Assembly (NCBI GenBank): GCA_902776845.1
Contig: CACYRM010000008.1
Location: forward strand, 1-36,099
Direction: 5' to 3'
Length of the DNA stretch: 36,099 bases
Source of the DNA: Oscillospiraceae bacterium
GTDB lineage: Bacteria; Bacillota; Clostridia; Saccharofermentanales; Saccharofermentanaceae
In this document: in pieces, positions 1-8,086 of the stretch
Layout: every line of letters starts with the position of its first letter
Numbering within the stretch: the first letter of the stretch is position 1
The notes under the pieces: model-generated
The model's database searches: none
The model's input: only the letters and a program-made list of their open reading frames with translations
What the model was told of the DNA's origin: nothing
Position numbers and translations under genes: made by a program

Positions 1-41
1 CTCTTATCATTCGGTAAATCTACGCCGGCTATACGAGCCAT
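1..41 (-). CDS. rpsM: 30S ribosomal protein S13, 5' end only
   Basis: This is the first 13 codons of a gene that continues beyond the left edge. The start ATG at 41-39 encodes MARIAGVDLPNDK, the characteristic N-terminus of ribosomal protein S13, which sits in the head of the small subunit and contacts the initiator tRNA region. A GGAGGT ribosome binding site lies about 8 nt upstream. It follows rpmJ in the usual clostridial order, so rpsK, rpsD, rpoA and rplQ are expected next outside the window. Only a short stretch is visible, but it is distinctive. Confidence 0.93.
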   Translation of the reverse strand, partial: MARIAGVDLPNDK

Positions 42-260
42 TTAATGTACCTCCGTATTGGATAAAGTGGTATTAATCTCTATTTGACACGCGTAAGTCA
101 AGGAACTCCGGGTTAGGGAGCAGCCGCCCTCTCGGTAACGGTGAGTAAATATGATTACTTTTTCTTTTTACATTTCTTTGCGGGAAGGAGCTATTATCCC
201 GCGGTCTCCGTTATCATTGTACGGGGCTAATTCCGTAACTTTTGAAGACCCGTCAATTAC
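42..260 (-). other. rpmJ-rpsM spacer, possible structured leader
   Basis: These 219 nt separate rpmJ from rpsM, which are normally only tens of bases apart. I see no ORF with a ribosome binding site. Read on the minus strand it holds several short stems: TACGG/CCGTA near 210-232, GCGGGA/TCCCGC at 180-202 and TTGAC/GTCAA at 84-101. There is no U-tract after any of them, so none is a terminator. The TTGAC arm could also be the -35 element of a second promoter, but the -10 at the right distance is poor. In E. coli, S4 represses translation from a pseudoknot leader just before rpsM. A similar role here is only an inference from position. Confidence 0.4.
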
Positions 261-374
261 TTAACCCTGTCTCTGCTTATGCTTGGGGTCAGAGCAAATG
301 ACCATGACTTTGCCGTTTCTGCGAATGATCTTGCACTTTTCGCACATCGGCTTTACTGACGGTCGTACTTTCAT
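261..374 (-). CDS. rpmJ: 50S ribosomal protein L36
   Basis: A 37-residue protein matching L36, a small zinc-ribbon protein of the large subunit. It begins [16 protein letters not shown] and ends DPKHKQRQG. The zinc ligands are C11, C14, C27 and H32 (CxxC, then C-x4-H), so this is the zinc-binding form. The start at 374 is chosen because AGGAGG lies 7-8 nt upstream. The reading frame stays open to 443 but without a ribosome binding site. It has its own strong promoter about 70 nt upstream and is separated from infA by two unrelated genes. Confidence 0.96.
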   Translation of the reverse strand: MKVRPSVKPMCEKCKIIRRNGKVMVICSDPKHKQRQG

Positions 375-442
375 GTGAGTACCTCCTGTTGCTGTTATTT
401 TTCCACAACAAATACAGGCGCCTTCTGAGCGCATGCTAAACA

Positions 443-470
443 ATTATAGCAAAATTATTTCGGTTTTCAA
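443..470 (-). promoter_or_regulatory. Promoter of rpmJ and the rpsM group
   Basis: On the minus strand, TTGAAA (plus 465-470), a 16-nt spacer and a perfect TATAAT (plus 443-448). The -10 is preceded by TGC, giving an extended -10. The predicted start of transcription near 436 leaves a leader of about 60 nt before rpmJ. It lies just downstream of a terminator, so the rpmJ group is probably transcribed independently of secY-adk-map-infA. Confidence 0.75.
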
Positions 471-511
471 CAGGAAATTTCAGGTGCGGCAGGCTTTTTA
501 CGCACTTTTTT

Positions 512-545
512 CGAAAATAAATAGAGCCGCCCGGAAGCGGCTCCA
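512..545 (-). terminator. Rho-independent terminator after the 261-aa membrane protein gene
   Basis: On the minus strand a perfect 7-bp GC-rich stem (GAGCCGC/GCGGCTC at plus 524-530 and 537-543, 6-nt loop) is followed by TATTTATTTT. It is 27 nt past the stop codon of the gene ending at 572 and closes that transcription unit before the rpmJ promoter. Confidence 0.85.
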
Positions 546-571
546 TTATAGCATTTTTAAGCCTTATCTGA

Positions 572-1357
572 TCAACCGAAGATTCCGCCAGATGTGGGGA
601 GAGGTATCGTGATCATGAAAATAACTGCAATGAGCAGGCATACGACGCTGATCGCAAGAACGACCTTCTTGTTTGTCTGGTTCTTGAATACGCCGACAAT
701 ACCGAGCAGGAACAGTGCGACACTGTAGATTACGGAAACGAGCGAGAACTTGTCGCCGTTCGCATTATCCTGCTGGCCCTGTTCAAGAACAGCCTGTGCC
801 TCATCGAGCTTTGCGTTTGCATCGTAGAAATAGCTGTCGATGAATTCCTGATCAACAAAAGGAGAAGTTACAGCCTTGCCGCTCCCATCATAGATCCAGG
901 CAAGGATATCCTCTGTATCGTTATTTCCGTCATTGAAGGCATCATAATCGTATCCGATAATTGCCGCCATATCACTGGAAAGATTGTCCATGCAGAACCA
1001 CTGAAGCTTCCATACATATGCTTCAAGCCCTGCCTGGTCGCCTACTGAATCCGCATACATGATCTCGATCTCATAATCCTGAATGGTGTTCCAGACATCC
1101 ATATCCTGTGTGAGACTCTGTACGGCGGAATTGTACAGCGCGTTTCCGTCACTTGAAAGATTGTTGCTCGTTGCATAATTGGTTGCCTGGTTGCCGCCGT
1201 GGATGGATCCGACATAGCTTGCCCATGCTGTGAGCAGCGCGGTGATACCGAGCATTATGACCGTAACGATCTCAAGTTTGTTTTCATCAAGAAAAGCCAG
1301 GAAGGGCTTCTTTCCCTCTGTCTTTTTCTCTGCTTTTTTTGCATTCTCTTCTGCCAT
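572..1357 (-). CDS. Unrecognised three-helix membrane protein inserted in the ribosomal cluster
   Basis: A 261-residue protein I cannot assign. A Lys/Glu-rich cytoplasmic N-terminus (1-25) precedes a transmembrane helix at about 30-50. A soluble, mostly acidic region of about 150 residues follows (52-200), and two further helices lie at about 205-224 and 231-252. The middle begins GGNQATNYATS and looks helical. This layout, one helix then a soluble helical domain then two helices, resembles a loose group of small bacterial membrane proteins without known function. The start at 1357 follows AGGAAGG; the open frame to 1390 lacks a better signal. It sits with the 127-aa gene between infA and rpmJ, where r-protein clusters normally have nothing, and ends at a clear terminator. 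Confidence 0.75.
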   Translation of the reverse strand: MAEENAKKAEKKTEGKKPFLAFLDENKLEIVTVIMLGITALLTAWASYVGSIHGGNQATNYATSNNLSSDGNALYNSAVQSLTQDMDVWNTIQDYEIEIMYADSVGDQAGLEAYVWKLQWFCMDNLSSDMAAIIGYDYDAFNDGNNDTEDILAWIYDGSGKAVTSPFVDQEFIDSYFYDANAKLDEAQAVLEQGQQDNANGDKFSLVSVIYSVALFLLGIVGVFKNQTNKKVVLAISVVCLLIAVIFMITIPLPTSGGIFG

Positions 1358-1384
1358 TGTTTTTTGTTCCTTCCTCATACAAAA

Positions 1385-1410
1385 GCACAATTACCATACG
1401 ATAACTGTGC
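1385..1410 (-). other. Stem-loop upstream of the 261-aa gene
   Basis: The inverted repeat GCACAGTTA / TAATTGTGC (one G-U pair) is flanked on the minus strand by AAAG and CTTTT. It could be a weak terminator or attenuator between the 127-aa and 261-aa genes. If the promoter at 1431-1457 is real, it lies in the 5' leader of the downstream gene. The U-tract is only four bases, so termination would be partial. Confidence 0.35.
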
Positions 1411-1430
1411 CTTTGGTTTTAAGCAAAATA

Positions 1431-1457
1431 ATTATATATATCTTATATAAAAATCAA
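1431..1457 (-). promoter_or_regulatory. Possible promoter for the 261-aa gene
   Basis: On the minus strand TTGATT (plus 1452-1457) and TATAAT (plus 1431-1436) are 15 nt apart, shorter than the ideal 17. The -35 overlaps the stop codon of the 127-aa gene. The surrounding AT-rich sequence makes a chance match possible. Confidence 0.35.
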
Positions 1458-1837
1458 AGCCCTAAAGCGTTAAGTTCTTTTACTGTATCTTCAACCTGTT
1501 TCTCAACGAGCTTGCAGTTCTTTCCGCCGATCTTGCTTATGCTGCTCCAGCCGTTTGTCAGTGAATCGAGAGCCGCATTCTTAAGCATGTTCTCTGTTCC
1601 TGCCTGCTCAGCCTTGAGAACTGTGAACTTCTGTCCTTCTTCACCCTTGAACCATCCCTGAATGATCTGGCACTGGTTGTTTCTGTCAACTGCGGGGAAA
1701 GCGATAAGCCAGTTGAAACCGTGCTTTACGAGTTCAGGCTTTCCTGCTGAGAACTGCTCATCCTTGATCCTCTCATAGAGGGACTGAATCGAGTAGTTTT
1801 CCTTCGTCGTAATCTTGATCTGCTTAATTCCTAACAT
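1454..1837 (-). CDS. Unrecognised 127-aa soluble protein
   Basis: I do not recognise this protein. It is 127 residues, has no signal peptide or membrane segment, and is rich in Lys and Glu. It alternates probable beta strands (IKQIKITT, WLIAFPAV, CQIIQGWF, FTVLKA) with helices, the last being a charged C-terminal helix (KLVEKQVEDTVKELNAL). The start at 1837 is supported by GGAGGT 5 nt upstream. It lies between infA and the membrane protein gene, with its own promoter-like sequence near 1900. Position suggests it may be expressed alongside translation genes, but that is the only clue to function. Confidence 0.75.
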   Translation of the reverse strand: MLGIKQIKITTKENYSIQSLYERIKDEQFSAGKPELVKHGFNWLIAFPAVDRNNQCQIIQGWFKGEEGQKFTVLKAEQAGTENMLKNAALDSLTNGWSSISKIGGKNCKLVEKQVEDTVKELNALGL

Positions 1838-1896
1838 AAATACCTCCGGTAAAATATCCCCATGCTAAGCAACACAGGAACTAGTCGCTAGAGCAG

Positions 1897-1905
1897 AGTA
1901 TAGCA
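1897..1905 (-). promoter_or_regulatory. Possible extended -10 promoter for the 127-aa gene
   Basis: On the minus strand TGC immediately precedes TATACT (plus 1897-1902), an extended -10 with a poor -35 in an AT-rich tract. No terminator hairpin is visible between infA and this point, so read-through from infA is also possible. Confidence 0.4.
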
Positions 1906-1961
1906 CAGATTTAATAAAATAAAATAATAGATATAATATAAAACCTTAGAATATAAGCTGA

Positions 1962-2195
1962 TCAGACCTTCGGCTTCTTCTCGCCTCTCCATGTGATCCT
2001 GCCGCGGGAAAGGTCATAAGGAGAGATTTCCATTGTTACTTTATCGCCCGGAAGGATCTTGATGTAATTCTGTCTGAGCTTTCCCGACAGATGCGCAAGA
2101 ACAATGTGTCCGCTGTCGAGCTTTACCTTAAACATAGCATTAGGCAATGCCTCATCGACTACTCCCAGTACTTCAATAACATCTTCCTTTGCCAT
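1962..2195 (-). CDS. infA: Translation initiation factor IF-1
   Basis: A 77-residue protein beginning [13 protein letters not shown] and containing the S1/OB-fold strands typical of IF-1 ([20 protein letters not shown], then [21 protein letters not shown]). IF-1 occupies the ribosomal A site during initiation and assists IF-2 and IF-3. It is a few residues longer than the common 72, with a basic C-terminus KKPKV. The ATG overlaps the map stop codon by one base (TAATG), and GAGGAGGG lies just upstream, implying translational coupling. It is the last gene of the secY-adk-map-infA run. Confidence 0.96.
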   Translation of the reverse strand: MAKEDVIEVLGVVDEALPNAMFKVKLDSGHIVLAHLSGKLRQNYIKILPGDKVTMEISPYDLSRGRITWRGEKKPKV

Positions 2196-2965
2196 TAATA
2201 ACCCTCCTCATAGTCATAGGTTGTAAGATACGGACCCTCATCCGTGATCAGTATTGTATTCTCATAGTGACTTGCAGGCTTTCCGTCCTGAGTAACTATT
2301 GTCCACTTGTCTCCCAGCTGCTCGATCTCACGTGTTCCCAATGTTATCATCGGCTCGATGCAGATCGCCATCCCCTTCTTAAGCTTGTAACCGTGTCCGG
2401 GTCTGCCGTAATTGGGGACATCCGGATCCTGGTGCATCGTTGTTCCTATGCCGTGACCTGTGAGTTCCCTGACCACTCCGTAGCCCAGGCCTTCACAGTA
2501 TTCCTGTATCGCATGACCGATATCACCGGTCCTCATTCCGACCTTCGCATATTCAAGACCTATCCAGAAAGACTTTTCGGTATGCTCGACAAGTGCCTTT
2601 ACTTCCGGAGCTACTTCTCCGACCATATAAGTTCTGCACGCGTCTGACTGATAGCCGTCGAGGATCGCTCCGACATCAACGGAAATGATGTCACCCTCCT
2701 GCAGTATCCTTGATTTTCTGGGAATACCGTGAACGACTTCATCATTGACGGAAGCGCATATTGTTCCCGGAAAAGGGGGCTGCCCATAGTTCAGGAAAGA
2801 CGGGATCGCGTCATAGCTTCTGATGATGTCATAGCAGAGTTTGTCGACATCGTGCGTTGAAATGCCCGGCTTGATCTCGTCTCTGCAGGCCTTGAAAACA
2901 TGCTGCAGGATCTTTCCTGCGGCCTTCATCTTCTCGAATTCTTCATTGGTAAGGATCTCTACCAT
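2195..2965 (-). CDS. map: Type I methionine aminopeptidase
   Basis: Removes the initiator methionine from nascent proteins. The 256-residue length and motifs fit the type I bacterial family. The catalytic His lies in NDEVVHGIP. Metal ligands are the two Asp in [13 protein letters not shown], His in [11 protein letters not shown], Glu in CIEPMI and Glu in YENTILI. It lies 19 nt downstream of adk and overlaps infA by one base, the usual order in Firmicutes. The start at 2965 encodes [19 protein letters not shown], the standard N-terminus. Confidence 0.97.
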   Translation of the reverse strand: MVEILTNEEFEKMKAAGKILQHVFKACRDEIKPGISTHDVDKLCYDIIRSYDAIPSFLNYGQPPFPGTICASVNDEVVHGIPRKSRILQEGDIISVDVGAILDGYQSDACRTYMVGEVAPEVKALVEHTEKSFWIGLEYAKVGMRTGDIGHAIQEYCEGLGYGVVRELTGHGIGTTMHQDPDVPNYGRPGHGYKLKKGMAICIEPMITLGTREIEQLGDKWTIVTQDGKPASHYENTILITDEGPYLTTYDYEEGY

Positions 2966-2984
2966 TTATATACCTGATTTCTAA

Positions 2985-3638
2985 TTAAAGTCCCAAATTC
3001 TTAAGGCCTGCCTCGATGGAAGCTATGCAGGTCTTGGAATCGACATTATTGTTACCCTCAACGATAATGCCTCTTTCATTATAGAAATCAATAAGAGGCT
3101 GTGTATTGATCCTGTATGTCTCAAGTCTCTTCGCAACAGTCTCGGGGTTGTCATCCGATCTCTGGATAACATTGCCGCCGCAGACATCGCATACGCCCTC
3201 AACTTTAGTGGGCATATACTTAACATTGAAGCTTGCTCCGCACTTCTCGCATACACGTCTTGTGGTAACTCTGTCCATGATGATCTCATCATCACACTTT
3301 ACATATACAACTGCATCGATCTTTGAACCCTTGGCAGCAAGCATCTTATCAAGAGCCTCAGCCTGGGCGATATTCCTGGGGAATCCGTCAAGGATATAAC
3401 CCTTCTCACAATCGGGGTTGTTCAGACGGTCCTCAACCATCCTGATAGTAACGTCATCGGGAACAAGTGCTCCCTTGTCGATATATGACTTGGCTTCAAT
3501 GCCGAGGGGGGTATTCTCCTTGATGTTATATCTGAAAAGATCACCTGTGGAAATGTGGGCAAGAGAGAAGTTCTCTCTTAATACGGTTGCTGATGTTCCC
3601 TTACCGGAACCGGGTGCTCCTAAGATTATCAGATTCAT
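2985..3638 (-). CDS. adk: Adenylate kinase, zinc-binding type
   Basis: Interconverts ATP + AMP and 2 ADP. The 217-residue protein starts MNLIILGAPGSGKGT, with the P-loop at 7-15. The AMP-binding segment contains STGDLFR, and the nucleotide-binding segment DGFPRN follows at 84-89. The lid domain holds four cysteines (C130, C133, C150, C153), the structural zinc site seen in Gram-positive adenylate kinases. It follows secY by 15 nt and precedes map. Confidence 0.98.
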   Translation of the reverse strand: MNLIILGAPGSGKGTSATVLRENFSLAHISTGDLFRYNIKENTPLGIEAKSYIDKGALVPDDVTIRMVEDRLNNPDCEKGYILDGFPRNIAQAEALDKMLAAKGSKIDAVVYVKCDDEIIMDRVTTRRVCEKCGASFNVKYMPTKVEGVCDVCGGNVIQRSDDNPETVAKRLETYRINTQPLIDFYNERGIIVEGNNNVDSKTCIASIEAGLKNLGL

Positions 3639-3653
3639 AGATGAAACCTCCCG

Positions 3654-4961
3654 TTATTTTTTATAGTTTTTACGTCTCTTGTCTTTTCCGGCCTGCTTAA
3701 GCTTATCCTCTTCAGCCTTAAGGGCGTTGTCAAGCAGTGTCTTCATCTCGATGAAACCGCCGCCCAGAAGCACGACGCCGATTCCGAAGAATGCTATAAA
3801 ACCAAGACCCGGAATGAAGCTTAATACCATGGGGATAACGCATATCAGGATCAGATAAGCGCAGTCGGCGCTGTTGAGATTATTGTACAAAGCCATCAGA
3901 TACTGTGATGTCGGCTTGCCAGGCTTGATACCCTGGATATAACCGCCGTTCTGCTTGATCTGTGTGGACATATCGAAAGGATTGAACTGCATCATCGCAA
4001 AGATATATGTGAAGAACACCACGAATACGATGAAGAACGGAATGAACGAGGGGCTTGATGGAAGATTCTTCCAAGCCTGTGCCCATGCCTTGTCACTTCC
4101 GGGAACCACCATAGCGATGATTGCCGAAGGAAGAAGTGTTACCGTCATAGTATAGATGACAGGTGTGATGCCTGCCTGGGCAACCTTGAGCGGAATGACC
4201 TGATTCTGCATTCCGTACTGCTTCATGCCGACAGTTCTCTTGGAGAAGATGATCCTGATCTTCTTTTCGCCCATATTGACGAGAACGGCGAAGACCAGCA
4301 AAGCTGTCAGAACGAGCACGGCCAGAACAGCAAACAGGACACCTGCCCAGATTCCGATACTCTGTGACGCAAAGTAAGGCTTCAGAAGGTCACTCGGAAT
4401 ATTATGAATGACACCCGCAAGTATGATTATCGTAAGACCGTCACCTATTCCCTTAGAATTAAGAAGCTCGACACACCATCCGCAGAATGCGCTGCCTACG
4501 GCAACCGTTACTCCGCAGAGAACTATTGCTATCCAGAAATTGATAGAGGAAGTGACTGCGTCTCTCATTCCGACACAGTAAAGGGCTGCGAAAATGACTG
4601 CGCCTGCGATCGCGGCGAGTCTTGTAAGCTTTGTGATGATCTTTGTTCCCTCATCACCTGCCTGCGCAAGATTTCTTAGCTTGGGAACCGCGAGGGTAAC
4701 GATCTGCATTATTATGGATGCGACAAGGAAAGGATATATTCCGAGGCTTGTTATCGAAGCGTTGGAAAGCGCGCCGCATGAAAGGATATCAAGGATAGTG
4801 CCCATGCTTCCCCAATCAGCGATCCTAGCTGTTGCTGCAGCATGATTAAGACCGGGAACAGGGATTACCGTGAGAAGACAGAGAACGGAAACGATAAGGA
4901 ATGAGAACAGGATCTTCTTCTTTATCTCCGGTATCTTTAAGCTTTCACGCAGTGTATCCAT
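3654..4961 (-). CDS. secY: Preprotein translocase channel subunit SecY
   Basis: The pore subunit of the Sec translocon in the cytoplasmic membrane. The 435-residue protein has ten predicted transmembrane helices. It opens with the conserved short cytoplasmic N-terminus and the first-helix/plug region (VIPVPGLNHAA). The basic C-terminal tail ends KDKRRKNYKK. AAGGAGA supports the start at 4961. It heads secY-adk-map-infA, but the gene upstream is alr, not rplO, so it appears detached from the rest of the spc operon. Confidence 0.97.
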   Translation of the reverse strand: MDTLRESLKIPEIKKKILFSFLIVSVLCLLTVIPVPGLNHAAATARIADWGSMGTILDILSCGALSNASITSLGIYPFLVASIIMQIVTLAVPKLRNLAQAGDEGTKIITKLTRLAAIAGAVIFAALYCVGMRDAVTSSINFWIAIVLCGVTVAVGSAFCGWCVELLNSKGIGDGLTIIILAGVIHNIPSDLLKPYFASQSIGIWAGVLFAVLAVLVLTALLVFAVLVNMGEKKIRIIFSKRTVGMKQYGMQNQVIPLKVAQAGITPVIYTMTVTLLPSAIIAMVVPGSDKAWAQAWKNLPSSPSFIPFFIVFVVFFTYIFAMMQFNPFDMSTQIKQNGGYIQGIKPGKPTSQYLMALYNNLNSADCAYLILICVIPMVLSFIPGLGFIAFFGIGVVLLGGGFIEMKTLLDNALKAEEDKLKQAGKDKRRKNYKK

Positions 4962-5000
4962 TAATAGACATTCTCCTTGGTATATGAATAAAACTTATGT

Positions 5001-5029
5001 ATTATATCGCAGTTCCCGGCAATTTAAAA
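5001..5029 (-). promoter_or_regulatory. Possible promoter of secY-adk-map-infA
   Basis: A perfect TATAAT (plus 5001-5006, minus strand) lies 40 nt upstream of the secY ATG. The -35 at 17 nt spacing is weak (TTTTAA). No hairpin terminator is seen between alr and this element, so transcription from the alr operon could also reach secY. Confidence 0.45.
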
Positions 5030-5054
5030 TAATAAATTTTATATAAAGGGAATG

Positions 5055-6209
5055 TCAGCCTCCGACGTAAAGTCTTCTGACTCTTTTTCCGACATCACAG
5101 GTTATCTCGTAATTGATCGTACCCAGCGCATCGGCAAGCTCGTCGGCGGATCTTCCGCTTCCGAACACCGTAACCCTGTCTCCCACCACGGGTCTTACAT
5201 CGAGATCCGTCGTATCCACCATGCACATATCCATGCAGATATTTCCGATTATCGGACATCTTTTTCCGCCGATGATCAGCTCAAATCCGTTCGAGAGTCT
5301 CCTTGAAAGACCGTCTGCATAACCTATGCCGACAGTAGTGACCTCTGTCGCGCGTTCCGCTTTAAAATGTCTTCCGTAGCTTACCGTGGTTCCGGCGGGA
5401 ACAGTCTTGACATGAATGACCTTTGCATACCAGTTCATAACAGGCCTGAGATCGATTTCCGCTGAAGGCTCGGGGCATCCCGGGGGCATAAGACCATAGA
5501 GTATGATGCCTGCCCTTACAAGATCGAGGTGCATCTCAGGAAATCTGAGGATTCCGGCACTGTTGCAGATATGTCTCTTTGCGAAATGAATGCCCTTCTG
5601 ACCGAGGATCTCCGTCTGTCTCATGAAAAGATCAAACTGCATTTTTGTGTATTCGTCATCCGGGGTATCGGCAACGGCAAAATGCGAGAAAATACCATAT
5701 GGTTCTATTCCCGGCAAAAGGCATGACCTGACGATATCGTCAGTCTCGCTTCCGTCTGTCTTAAAGCCAATCCTGCCCATTCCGGTATCAAGCTTAATAT
5801 GTATCCTGCATTTCTTTCCCTGCTTAACGGCTTCGTCTGACAGCGCTTTAGCGATGCTGTATGAATAGACCGACTGCTCGACATCATATCTGACGGCATC
5901 TTCGAACCTTGAAGGATCCGTATAACCCAGAGTCATCATGGGAACATCTATTCCGTGTTTTCTGAGCTCGACAGCCTCATCGATAGTAGCAAGGCACAGA
6001 CCTGCAGCGCCGCTGTCTATTAGAGTCCTGGCTGTCTCAAGCGCGCCGTGTCCGTAAGCGTCCGCTTTTACGACGGCAAGTATTCCCGTACCACCGGAAA
6101 CAACATTCCTGATCTGCGCGAAATTGTGCTTCAGCGCATCGAGATCGATCTCAACGCATGAACGGTCGAAAACGTTTTCTTTGTAATCAGAATTCCCTGT
6201 CATCGTCAT
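5055..6209 (-). CDS. alr: Alanine racemase
   Basis: PLP enzyme converting L-alanine to D-alanine for peptidoglycan. The 384-residue protein has the PLP lysine K48 in VVKADAYGHG. The catalytic tyrosine lies in the GIGYADG segment of the C-terminal domain. The product ends LYVGG. The ATG at 6209 is one base past the stop of the upstream nnrD gene, with GGAG about 10 nt before it. The nnrD-alr pairing is common in Firmicutes. Confidence 0.96.
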   Translation of the reverse strand: MTMTGNSDYKENVFDRSCVEIDLDALKHNFAQIRNVVSGGTGILAVVKADAYGHGALETARTLIDSGAAGLCLATIDEAVELRKHGIDVPMMTLGYTDPSRFEDAVRYDVEQSVYSYSIAKALSDEAVKQGKKCRIHIKLDTGMGRIGFKTDGSETDDIVRSCLLPGIEPYGIFSHFAVADTPDDEYTKMQFDLFMRQTEILGQKGIHFAKRHICNSAGILRFPEMHLDLVRAGIILYGLMPPGCPEPSAEIDLRPVMNWYAKVIHVKTVPAGTTVSYGRHFKAERATEVTTVGIGYADGLSRRLSNGFELIIGGKRCPIIGNICMDMCMVDTTDLDVRPVVGDRVTVFGSGRSADELADALGTINYEITCDVGKRVRRLYVGG

Positions 6210-6210
6210 T

Positions 6211-7095
6211 TCAGTCGCTCCAGCCCGCTTCCTGATATCCTTCCGGAAGATAATTCAAGAGATCAGTAGGAAGCATGTATCTTTCCCCGATATCATCCGC
6301 AGCTGCCCTTCCGGCCGTGGAATGAATATAAACGGCAGAACAGGCCGCCCTGCAGGGTTCCATACCCTGGGCCATGAAGCCTGTGATAAGTCCAGCCAGC
6401 ACATCGCCGGACCCGCCCTTTGCAAGTCCGCTGTTCGGCTCCTCCAACGAGTAGAGCTGTCCGTCAGGCGCGGCAACCAGAGTTCTGAAGTTCTTAAGAA
6501 CAGTAACACAGTTGTTTTCAGCAGAGAACTTCAGTGCCAGCTCTTCACTGTTTTCGATGACTTCGGAAGCGCCTGACCTGAGCATCCTTGCAAACTCACC
6601 GATATGAGGAGTTATGACCGCGGGAACAGTTCTCACGGCAAGCCTTGCCTTAAGTCTTTCGAGAACATCAGGTTTGCGGGACAGGCTGCCGGCGTCAAGA
6701 ACAACATTGGTATTGCTGCTCAGAAAGACTTCCGTAAGCCCTTCCATATCCTTATAGTCTTCAGGCATTCCCGGACCTATAAGGACTGAATCACAGCCCG
6801 AAGAAAGGAGTCTTGCCTTTCTTAAAAGTTCAGCTGTATCATCCGGCCTCAGATCAAGCAACGCGCAGGGCTCGATAGAGCTCACGGCATTGATGGTCCT
6901 TTGTTCTGAGAATACTTTTACCAGTCCCGCTCCAGATCTCAGAGCCGCGGTGCAGGCAAGAACGGCAGCGCCGGTCATGAATTCGGAACCGGCGCAAATC
7001 AGCGCGTTGCCGAACGTGTTCTTATGGCCGGTCTCCGGTCTTCCGGGTCTGAATCCTGATACCAAGTCCCTGTCTATCTTTATGATCTCAGCCAT
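6211..7095 (-). CDS. nnrD: ADP-dependent NAD(P)H-hydrate dehydratase
   Basis: Repairs hydrated NAD(P)H (NADHX/NADPHX). The 294-residue protein is the ribokinase-like C-terminal domain of the YjeF family. It contains [15 protein letters not shown] near the N-terminus and the signature [13 protein letters not shown], where the Asp is catalytic. The epimerase (YjeF_N) half found in many homologues is absent and must be encoded elsewhere or missing. The start at 7095 ([10 protein letters not shown]) is preferred over an upstream in-frame start at 7161 because a GGAG lies about 5 nt before it. It overlaps the metA stop by 8 nt. Confidence 0.92.
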   Translation of the reverse strand: MAEIIKIDRDLVSGFRPGRPETGHKNTFGNALICAGSEFMTGAAVLACTAALRSGAGLVKVFSEQRTINAVSSIEPCALLDLRPDDTAELLRKARLLSSGCDSVLIGPGMPEDYKDMEGLTEVFLSSNTNVVLDAGSLSRKPDVLERLKARLAVRTVPAVITPHIGEFARMLRSGASEVIENSEELALKFSAENNCVTVLKNFRTLVAAPDGQLYSLEEPNSGLAKGGSGDVLAGLITGFMAQGMEPCRAACSAVYIHSTAGRAAADDIGERYMLPTDLLNYLPEGYQEAGWSD

Positions 7096-8062
7096 TTTTC
7101 TCCAGGTCCCTTTCAGGAACAAGATCTTCGTTGCGGATGCTCCTGATAAGGTTAATATCAAAAGGAGTCTCCTGATAAACGTAATAATTCAGCCAGTTCG
7201 TATACATCAATGTCGCGGAGGAACGCCACTTGAGCAGAGGTCCTTTCGCGGGATCGTCATCGATATAGTAGTTCTTGGGAACATCAACATCACCGAGACC
7301 TGCCGCCATATCTCTTCTGTACTCTTTGTCCAGCGTGTCCCTGTCATACTCGGAATGACCGGTAATGAAGAACTGCCTTCCGTGTAGATCCGAGATGGCA
7401 TAGATGCCGCACTCTTCGGATTCCGAAAGTATCCTTAATTCCTTCCTCTTCTCAACATCCTCACGTCTGACTTCCGTATAACGGGAGTGGGGTACATAGA
7501 AGATATCGTCAAAGCCCCTGAAGAGCTTAACCGGTCTGGACCATGTCATCGAGTGTTCGAAAACACCGAACACCTTTTTATCGAGAACGATCTTCGGAAT
7601 GCCGTAATGGTAGTAAAGCCCGGCAAAAGCGCCCCAGCACAGATGCAGAGTCGAGTAGACATGCGTCTTGCTCCATTCCATTATCTCGACAAGCTCAGGC
7701 CAGTAATCGACTTCCTCAAAAGGCAGCTTCTCAATAGGGGCACCGGTGATGATCATGCCGTCAAAATACTCTTCGCATACCTCATCAAAAGTCTTGTAGA
7801 ACTTTAAAAGATGCTCTGCCGGAGTATGTGTTGACTGGTGTGTCTTTGTAAATAAAAGCTCGACATCGACCTGGATCGGTGAATTGGACAGGGCTCTCAG
7901 AAGCTGTGTCTCCGTGGTCGATTTGTCAGGCATAAGATTGAGGATAAGGATCCTGATGGGACGGATGTCCTGTGACAGGGCCCTGTTCTCCTCCATAACG
8001 AATATTCTTTCCTGTTCAAGTATATGTCTTGCAGGAAGATTGTCTGCTATTCTGATAGGCAT
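7088..8062 (-). CDS. metA: Homoserine O-acetyltransferase, MetA type
   Basis: First committed step of methionine synthesis from homoserine. The 324-residue protein has the MetA catalytic Cys142 (HLCWGAF) and the His/Glu pair of GHSEYD. Residue 111 is Glu (GAPIEKLPF). In this family Glu111 favours acetyl-CoA and Gly111 favours succinyl-CoA, so O-acetylhomoserine is the likely product. AAGGAGG precedes the ATG at 8062. It lies 24 nt after the kinase gene and overlaps nnrD. No other methionine genes are adjacent and no riboswitch was seen nearby. Confidence 0.95.
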   Translation of the reverse strand: MPIRIADNLPARHILEQERIFVMEENRALSQDIRPIRILILNLMPDKSTTETQLLRALSNSPIQVDVELLFTKTHQSTHTPAEHLLKFYKTFDEVCEEYFDGMIITGAPIEKLPFEEVDYWPELVEIMEWSKTHVYSTLHLCWGAFAGLYYHYGIPKIVLDKKVFGVFEHSMTWSRPVKLFRGFDDIFYVPHSRYTEVRREDVEKRKELRILSESEECGIYAISDLHGRQFFITGHSEYDRDTLDKEYRRDMAAGLGDVDVPKNYYIDDDPAKGPLLKWRSSATLMYTNWLNYYVYQETPFDINLIRSIRNEDLVPERDLEKNG

Positions 8063-8086
8063 TATATGCCTCCTTTATTTCGATGA

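Noticed and set aside
180..202. GCGGGA/TCCCGC hairpin as a terminator between rpmJ and rpsM
   Set aside because: It is followed by an A-rich, not U-rich, tract on the minus strand, and termination here would cut off rpsM.
8063..8086. S-box or T-box riboswitch before metA
   Set aside because: Only 24 nt separate metA from the upstream gene, and no such structure was seen upstream of the operon either.
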